Below, piece after piece: positions 31,323 through 35,173 of a stretch of 35,173 nucleotides of DNA. The stretch comes from Candidatus Parakkermansia intestinigallinarum. GTDB taxonomy: Bacteria > Verrucomicrobiota > Verrucomicrobiia > Verrucomicrobiales > Akkermansiaceae. A program made the position numbers and the translations under genes. Below the pieces are notes generated by a model, which did no database searches, was not told the origin of the DNA, and was given only the letters and a program-made list of their open reading frames with translations. The stretch lies in contig DXFQ01000058.1 of NCBI GenBank assembly GCA_019114365.1, forward strand, positions 1-35,173, in the 5' to 3' direction. How positions within the stretch are numbered: position 1 is the stretch's first letter; every line of letters begins with the position of its first letter.

Positions 31323-31862
31323 ATGAGTCAACGCAAGACCTACAGCATCTCAGCCATGGCTCGCAAGACCGGGCTGAGCATCCACACGCTGCGCTTCTAC
31401 GAGAAAGAAGGCGTTTTGCGCTACGTCGAGCGCACGCCGTCGGGGCGGCGCGTCTACACCGAAGACAGCTTGGCCTGCTTGCTCGGTGTGCTCTGCCTGA
31501 AGCATGCCGGGCTGACATTGCCCGAGATCAAAACCTTTTTTGACAGCACGAGGGAAGGGGCGGTTTCTCTGCCCGAGCGTCTCGATATGCTGCGCCGAGC
31601 CAAGGCTCAGCTCGAGGCTCAGCGGGATGAGCTCGACCGCTCTCTGGGGCTGGTCAACTACTTCCTCAAGGGCGGAGAGGCGGCACTGGCTGCCGAGGCG
31701 CGGGGGGACGATCCCGATGAGGCCTTCCCCTTCTTCACCAAGCAGGGCATTGTCACCTTCCCGTATCTGGCGCAAATCGGCGACAAGCTCGAAGTCTACG
31801 CGCCCGGGAGTGAGCCCCGAGGGCTGAGGCCGGACTCGCCGCCAGCTGCCCAAGAGGATTGA
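31323..31862 (+). CDS. MerR-family transcriptional regulator
   Basis: The 179-aa protein has an N-terminal winged HTH of the MerR type (YSISAMARKTGLSIHTLRFYEKEGVL, then RRVYTEDSLACLLGVLCLKHAGLTLPEIKTF), a coiled-coil dimer helix (about 85-120, RRAKAQLEAQRDELDRSLGLVNYFLKGG) and a C-terminal region of about 60 aa with no Cys pair or recognisable ligand motif. It is therefore unlikely to be a metal or SoxR-type sensor. The start at 31323 (MSQRKTYSIS) is chosen because 31299 would overlap the -10. It probably autoregulates; the next gene on the same strand is a 42-aa peptide 64 bp away that could be a target. Confidence 0.9.
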   Translation: MSQRKTYSISAMARKTGLSIHTLRFYEKEGVLRYVERTPSGRRVYTEDSLACLLGVLCLKHAGLTLPEIKTFFDSTREGAVSLPERLDMLRRAKAQLEAQRDELDRSLGLVNYFLKGGEAALAAEARGDDPDEAFPFFTKQGIVTFPYLAQIGDKLEVYAPGSEPRGLRPDSPPAAQED

Positions 31863-31892
31863 TTTTTCCCGAATCCCTCGCTGAACCCTCAA

Positions 31893-31914
31893 AATCGCCG
31901 TATAATCGCCGTAT
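31893..31914 (+). repeat. Tandem 11-bp repeat containing the -10 of the small ORF
   Basis: AATCGCCGTAT occurs twice in tandem; the junction creates TATAAT (31901-31906), a perfect -10. No good -35 lies 17 bp upstream (TCGCTG). The repeat may be an operator. Confidence 0.6.
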
Positions 31915-31926
31915 CCTTCAGCCGAC

Positions 31927-32055
31927 ATGAAGAAGATGTTTTGCATAGCTGCTCTTGGTGCCGCCGGATGTTTTCTCGCTGCGGCCGCGATGCTCATCTA
32001 CGCCTCGCGCCGCGACGTGCGCGATGTGCACGATATGCTGCGCCGCTACGAGTGA
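31927..32055 (+). CDS. Small 42-aa single-pass membrane protein
   Basis: This ORF is absent from the supplied track. It reads MKKMFCIAALGAAGC... then LIYASRRDVRDVHDMLRRYE: a positively charged N-terminus, a hydrophobic segment of about 20 residues and a short charged C-terminal tail. It is preceded by a TATAAT box (20 nt before the ATG) and ends well before the next gene. The Cys pair (C6, C15) lies within the hydrophobic segment and C15 does not fit a lipobox. No homologue is recognised. The pattern (start, TM segment, amphipathic charged tail, stop) suggests a real small membrane protein, not chance, but this is not proven. Confidence 0.55.
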   Translation: MKKMFCIAALGAAGCFLAAAAMLIYASRRDVRDVHDMLRRYE

Positions 32056-32139
32056 CGGAGCTGCACGCGGCCTGCGGAGCTGCCGCAACGCGCGACGGTG
32101 CTGCGGCGAACGAAGAGGCGCCGCCCGCGGGTGCTGCGG

Positions 32140-33225
32140 CTAATCTCCGCATCGCTCCCCGCAGCGCAGCTGCGCCGCCCAAGCTCGGTCGGCGCGGGAG
32201 GCGGAGCGGATGGCGAGGAGGTCGAACTCTCCCGCCTGCATCATCAGCAGCAACATGCGGAGTTGTGCGCGAATGTCGCGCTCGCGAGCTTGCTCGGAGA
32301 CGGCTTGCGAGCAAACCGCAGCGCCGGCCGCTATCACGGGGCGGTCCGTCAGATAGCGCACCCAGCCTGCAAAGCTGCGGCCGCTGCCCGCAAACGCAGG
32401 CTGCGTGACGGAATCCGACGCACACTCAAAGATATCAACGCCGGCCTCGGCAAGAGGCTGAACGATGTCGGCCAGCTCACCGGGCGTTGAGGCCGGACGA
32501 AGCTCCTGACTCGCGAGCCTCTGAGGCAGGCGCAGAATGACGGGCGTGCGCGCGCCGACGGCACGCCGAACGGCCGCCAGCAGTTCGCGGACAAAGCGCA
32601 GGCGCCCGACGCTGCTTCCCCCGTACTCGTCGCTGCGGCGGTTGGTGGATGCGTGCAGAAACTGGTCAATGAGACCGCCCCCCGGGCCGTTGACGGCGAC
32701 GGCGTCAAAACCGAGCGCGCGGGCTCGCCAAGCGGCGAGTGCGAAGGCATCCGCGATGTCCGCCATGCGGGCTCGGCTCATCGGCTCGCCGACCGCTTGG
32801 AGGGTGACGGGGTGGATGCCCGAAGGACTCAGAGCCGGCTGCTTGCCGACAACGCGGCGCGAGCCGCCTATCCTCAGTTCTCCGGCGTGGTAGAGCCGCG
32901 CGGCGATGCACCCGCCGTTTGCGTGCACGGCGTGCACCACCCTGCGCCAGCGCCGCAGCGACGGCCCCGAGTAAAACTCCGGTGCGTCGGCATCATTCGT
33001 CGCACAGGGCGAGACGGCCAAACCCTCCGTCATCACCAGCCCGATTCCGGCGCTCATGCTGCGCGTGTACGCGCGGAGCAGCTCAACGCTCGGAAGCCCG
33101 CCCGGACACAGACCCCGGTTTCCGGCTTCCAGCACGAGGCGGGTGGGCAAGCAGAGCTTGCGATGGCGAAAGGGCTTGAAAAGAAACTCAACATCGCGGA
33201 GGCAGAGTTCAATGCGGGTATTCAT
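32140..33225 (-). CDS. Old Yellow Enzyme-like FMN oxidoreductase with altered active site
   Basis: The 361-aa protein follows the OYE/NADH:flavin oxidoreductase TIM barrel: an early FKPFRHRKLCLPTRLVLEAGN strand, VMTEGLAVSP, ARLYHAGEL, the LIDQFLHASTNRRSDEYGGS signature and VILRLPQRLA. In typical OYEs the catalytic pair lies in a sequence like HGAHGYL just before the signature. Here it reads N178-G-P-G181-G-G-L: the first position is Asn and the second His/Asn is Gly. FMN-phosphate binding at the C-terminus (VIAAGAAVCSQ...) is weak. It may have lost or changed its reductase activity. The codon and base usage look like the neighbours. It is alone, with its own promoter ending 9 nt before the ATG. 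Confidence 0.85.
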   Translation of the reverse strand: MNTRIELCLRDVEFLFKPFRHRKLCLPTRLVLEAGNRGLCPGGLPSVELLRAYTRSMSAGIGLVMTEGLAVSPCATNDADAPEFYSGPSLRRWRRVVHAVHANGGCIAARLYHAGELRIGGSRRVVGKQPALSPSGIHPVTLQAVGEPMSRARMADIADAFALAAWRARALGFDAVAVNGPGGGLIDQFLHASTNRRSDEYGGSSVGRLRFVRELLAAVRRAVGARTPVILRLPQRLASQELRPASTPGELADIVQPLAEAGVDIFECASDSVTQPAFAGSGRSFAGWVRYLTDRPVIAAGAAVCSQAVSEQARERDIRAQLRMLLLMMQAGEFDLLAIRSASRADRAWAAQLRCGERCGD

Positions 33226-33234
33226 GGTTCTTGT

Positions 33235-33263
33235 ACTCTAAGATCGGCCTTGAGTCTGATCAA
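33235..33263 (-). promoter_or_regulatory. Promoter of the OYE-like gene
   Basis: On the minus strand TTGATC, a 17-bp spacer and TAGAGT end 9 nt before the ATG at 33225, the same distance as at efp and purE. A leaderless or nearly leaderless transcript is predicted. Confidence 0.7.
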
Positions 33264-33392
33264 GAAGATAGAAAAACTGTTTCGGAGCTCCATCCGCGAG
33301 AGCTGACAGGCTCGGGGAAAGCCGCGATACAGCGGCCCGACGGACGCCGCATCGCCGGAGACTCCGCGCGACGCATGTGACAGCGAAAAGGT

Positions 33393-33421
33393 TTGCCAAA
33401 GACGCGACAAAAGCGTACAAT
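33393..33421 (+). promoter_or_regulatory. Promoter of the polysaccharide deacetylase gene
   Basis: TTGCCA (33393-33398), a 17-bp spacer and TACAAT (33416-33421) precede the ATG at 33467 by 45 nt. The hexamers are identical to those of the purM promoter. Confidence 0.78.
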
Positions 33422-33466
33422 GACGCGCGACGCACCCGCACCGGGTGCCGCATCTGCATCACAGCT

Positions 33467-34543
33467 ATGAATAAATCCTTTTTCCTTGTCGCCTTCGCCG
33501 CCGTCTTGGGGCTCAGCTGCTGCGTCTCTCAGAGCCGGCAGGATCAGCAAACCGATCAGGTTGAGACGGACAGCTCGAAGACTCAGGGCGAGACGCCGAA
33601 TGCATCCGGCGTCCGAACTCCCGGCTCCAAGACTCCCTCCGTCAAACCCGGCAAACCCTACACCTACGTGCCCTCTTTCCCCGGGCGGCGCATCAGCCGC
33701 GTCTCCGTGCCCGGCAAGTATGTCGCGCTCACCTTTGACGACGGCCCCCACGTGACCCACACGCCGCACATCCTCGACGTGCTGGCTCGCCACAATGCCC
33801 GCGCCACCTTCTTCGTGCTCGGTCAGCGCGCCGCGCAGCACCCTGAAATCCTGAGCCGCGCCGTCTCTCAGGGCTGTGAAATCGGCTCGCACACATGGTC
33901 GCACATCAACATGGCGCGCAGCAGTCAGGAGACAATCAAGAATGAGCTCGACCGCACGGCGTCCGTGATTTCGCAGGCCACGGGGCGTGCTCCGCGCGTT
34001 GTGCGTCCCCCCTACGGTGCCGGCGGCACAAGCGTTGTCAACTACATCTACGACCTCTACGGTGCGCCTTCCATCCTCTGGGATGTCGACACGAATGACT
34101 GGCGCAAACCCGGCGTGCAGACTGTCATCAACCGCGCCGTCAACAGTGCGAGGCCGGGCTCCATCATTCTGGTGCACGACATACACGGCTCAACGGCTGC
34201 CGCCGTCGAGGGCATTGTCACCGGCCTGCAGCAGCGCGGTTACACCCTCGTGACGGTCTCCGAGCTCATCGCCATGGGGCGCCGCGCCGCTCTCGAGGCC
34301 GGCAAGACCCCCGCCGCTCCGTCGGCTCCCGCAGCGCCTACCGCTCCCGCGGCTCCCGCAGCTCCCGCGACTCCGTCTGCTCCTACCGCTCCCGCCGTTG
34401 TTCCGGCTCCTGCGGCTCCTCCGGTGCTGCCTGCGGCACCCGAGACGCCGTCGGCTCCCGTCGCTCCTGCCGCTTCCGCCGCCAACACCGCATTCGCCTC
34501 TCCGACGGCAGCGGTGATTGCGGGCTCATCCGCCGCGCTCTGA
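33467..34543 (+). CDS. Secreted NodB-family polysaccharide deacetylase with Pro/Ala tail
   Basis: The 358-aa protein begins with a signal sequence (MNKSFFLVAFAAVLGLSCC, possibly a lipoprotein though the lipobox is poor), a Ser/Thr/Pro linker to about residue 80, then a NodB domain (about 80-270): TFDDGPH (first Asp and metal Asp), HTWSHINM (metal His pair), RPPYGA, LWDVDTNDW and IILVHDIH. All motifs for the metal-dependent deacetylation of N-acetyl sugars (peptidoglycan, chitin-like or other polysaccharides) are present. Residues about 280-358 are almost only Ala, Pro, Ser, Thr and Val, which may span the cell wall or carry sugars. The start at 33467 fits the signal peptide; the track start 33377 overlaps the promoter. 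EF-P should help translate its tail. Confidence 0.93.
   Translation: MNKSFFLVAFAAVLGLSCCVSQSRQDQQTDQVETDSSKTQGETPNASGVRTPGSKTPSVKPGKPYTYVPSFPGRRISRVSVPGKYVALTFDDGPHVTHTPHILDVLARHNARATFFVLGQRAAQHPEILSRAVSQGCEIGSHTWSHINMARSSQETIKNELDRTASVISQATGRAPRVVRPPYGAGGTSVVNYIYDLYGAPSILWDVDTNDWRKPGVQTVINRAVNSARPGSIILVHDIHGSTAAAVEGIVTGLQQRGYTLVTVSELIAMGRRAALEAGKTPAAPSAPAAPTAPAAPAAPATPSAPTAPAVVPAPAAPPVLPAAPETPSAPVAPAASAANTAFASPTAAVIAGSSAAL
34310..34490 (+). repeat. GCTCC-type repeats encoding the Ala/Pro tail
   Basis: Degenerate repeats of GCTCC(C/T)GC words encode the Ala-Pro-Ala-Pro tail of the deacetylase. The array is imperfect and may vary in length between strains. Confidence 0.6.
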
Positions 34544-34558
34544 GCCGGAGATTCGGCT
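34543..34558 (+). terminator. Weak hairpin after the deacetylase gene
   Basis: AGCCG pairs with CGGCT around a 6-nt loop and is followed by TTCCCCTTT. A 5-bp stem is weak, so readthrough into the SUMT gene 28 bp further is likely. Confidence 0.3.
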
Positions 34559-34585
34559 TCCCCTTTACCCACCCATCCTCCCACC

Positions 34586-35173
34586 ATGAAAGCTGAGGAC
34601 AAGACACCCGGTAAGGTCTGCCTCGTCGGTGCGGGCCCCGGAGATCCGGGACTCATGACGCTGCGGGGCAAGGAGCTCGTCGAGCGGGCCGACTGCCTCG
34701 TTTACGACGCCCTCGTGCCCGCGTCCGTTCTGGCTTGGGCCTCGCCGGACTGCGAGAAAATCTACGTCGGCAAGCGCTCGGGCGTGCACGCCATGCCCCA
34801 GTCTCAAATCAACGAGCTGCTCGTGACCTGCGCCTCGCGCCACGCCTGTACCGTGCGGCTCAAGGGCGGAGACCCCTACGTCTTCGGTCGCGGCGGCGAG
34901 GAAGCCGCAGCCCTGTATGCGGCGGGAGTTCCCTTTGAAGTGGTGCCGGGCATCAGCTCTGCCATTGCCGGGCCCGCCCTCGCCGGCATTCCCGTCACCC
35001 ATCGGGCCCACTGCACCCAGTTTACCGTTTTTACCGGGCACGAAGATGCGGCCAAGACCGAGTCGACACTCGACATTCAGGGCATAGCCGCGGCCAAGGG
35101 AACCAAAGTCATGCTCATGGGCATGAGCCGCCTGCGCCGCACGCTCGACGCTTTGCTCGAGGCGGGGCAGGAC
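34586..35173 (+). CDS. cobA: Uroporphyrinogen-III C-methyltransferase (SUMT/CobA), 3' end outside window
   Basis: The reading frame is open to the window end (196 codons) and is absent from the supplied track because it has no stop here. The N-terminus KVCLVGAGPGDPGLMTLRGKELVERADCLVYDALV is the SUMT signature, followed by VRLKGGDPYVFGRGGEEA, the SAM-binding GVPFEVVPGISSAIAGPALAGIPVTHR and FTVFTGHE. It methylates uroporphyrinogen III to precorrin-2, the branch to sirohaem and cobalamin. A fusion to uroporphyrinogen-III synthase or siroheme synthase domains past the window cannot be excluded. It starts 42 bp after the deacetylase stop. Confidence 0.93.
   Translation, partial: MKAEDKTPGKVCLVGAGPGDPGLMTLRGKELVERADCLVYDALVPASVLAWASPDCEKIYVGKRSGVHAMPQSQINELLVTCASRHACTVRLKGGDPYVFGRGGEEAAALYAAGVPFEVVPGISSAIAGPALAGIPVTHRAHCTQFTVFTGHEDAAKTESTLDIQGIAAAKGTKVMLMGMSRLRRTLDALLEAGQD

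Noticed and set aside
33260-34186. 308-aa minus-strand ORF opposite the deacetylase gene
   Set aside because: Shadow frame of a gene with complete NodB motifs.

Overview
This is a GC-rich bacterial chromosome segment with dense, mostly housekeeping genes. It most resembles a Verrucomicrobiota genome of the Akkermansia type. Three things point there: the NifU-like scaffold plus GGGtGRT gene pair, an EF-P variant with a PPRMA tip, and a bactofilin plus zinc-ribbon-bactofilin pair. This placement is inference from remembered family resemblance; no search was run. I see no phage, IS element, CRISPR array, rRNA or tRNA.

Layout. 1-2042 (+): Fe-S scaffold-like gene and GGGtGRT gene, closed by a strong terminator. 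2232-6755 (-): a 1483-aa secreted protein joining two M16 peptidase repeats to a C-terminal domain that looks like a gingipain/caspase-type cysteine peptidase. 6756-8583 (+): an unrecognised protein, then EF-P with its own promoter and terminator. 8671-15547 (+): membrane-anchored protein overlapping isocitrate dehydrogenase, then MenG/UbiE, then bactofilin, zinc-ribbon bactofilin and a compact UvrA. 15548-16177: about 630 bp without a convincing gene. 16178-17545 (-): MBL/beta-CASP protein. 17883-24169 (-): a tight seven-gene run purE-pyrR-pyrB-pyrC'-ELM1-GT4-GT4. 24258-24863 (-): ECF sigma factor. 25257-28201 (-): purM-purF. 28365-31130 (-): khpA and priA. 31323-31862 (+): MerR regulator. 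31927-32055 (+): a 42-aa membrane peptide missing from the ORF track. 32140-33225 (-): divergent OYE-family protein. 33467-34543 (+): NodB polysaccharide deacetylase. 34586 to the window end (+): SUMT/CobA, cut by the window edge.

Functional themes. Nucleotide synthesis dominates the minus strand: PurE, PurM and PurF for purines, PyrR, PyrB and a dihydroorotase homologue for pyrimidines. The dihydroorotase homologue has lost most metal ligands and probably serves as a structural partner of PyrB. The isocitrate dehydrogenase lacks all five residues that define NADP preference in the E. coli enzyme and may use NAD.

Many genes have a readable promoter of the form TTGnnn-N17/18-TAnnnT. In three cases (EF-P, PurE, OYE) the -10 box lies exactly 9 nt before the ATG, which predicts leaderless or nearly leaderless mRNAs. 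Clear Shine-Dalgarno sequences are scarce. Several spacers on the plus strand are strongly purine-rich with G-quadruplex-capable repeats. The most unusual items are the M16/cysteine-peptidase fusion, the degenerate dihydroorotase, the coenzyme switch in IDH, and the promoter-to-start geometry.
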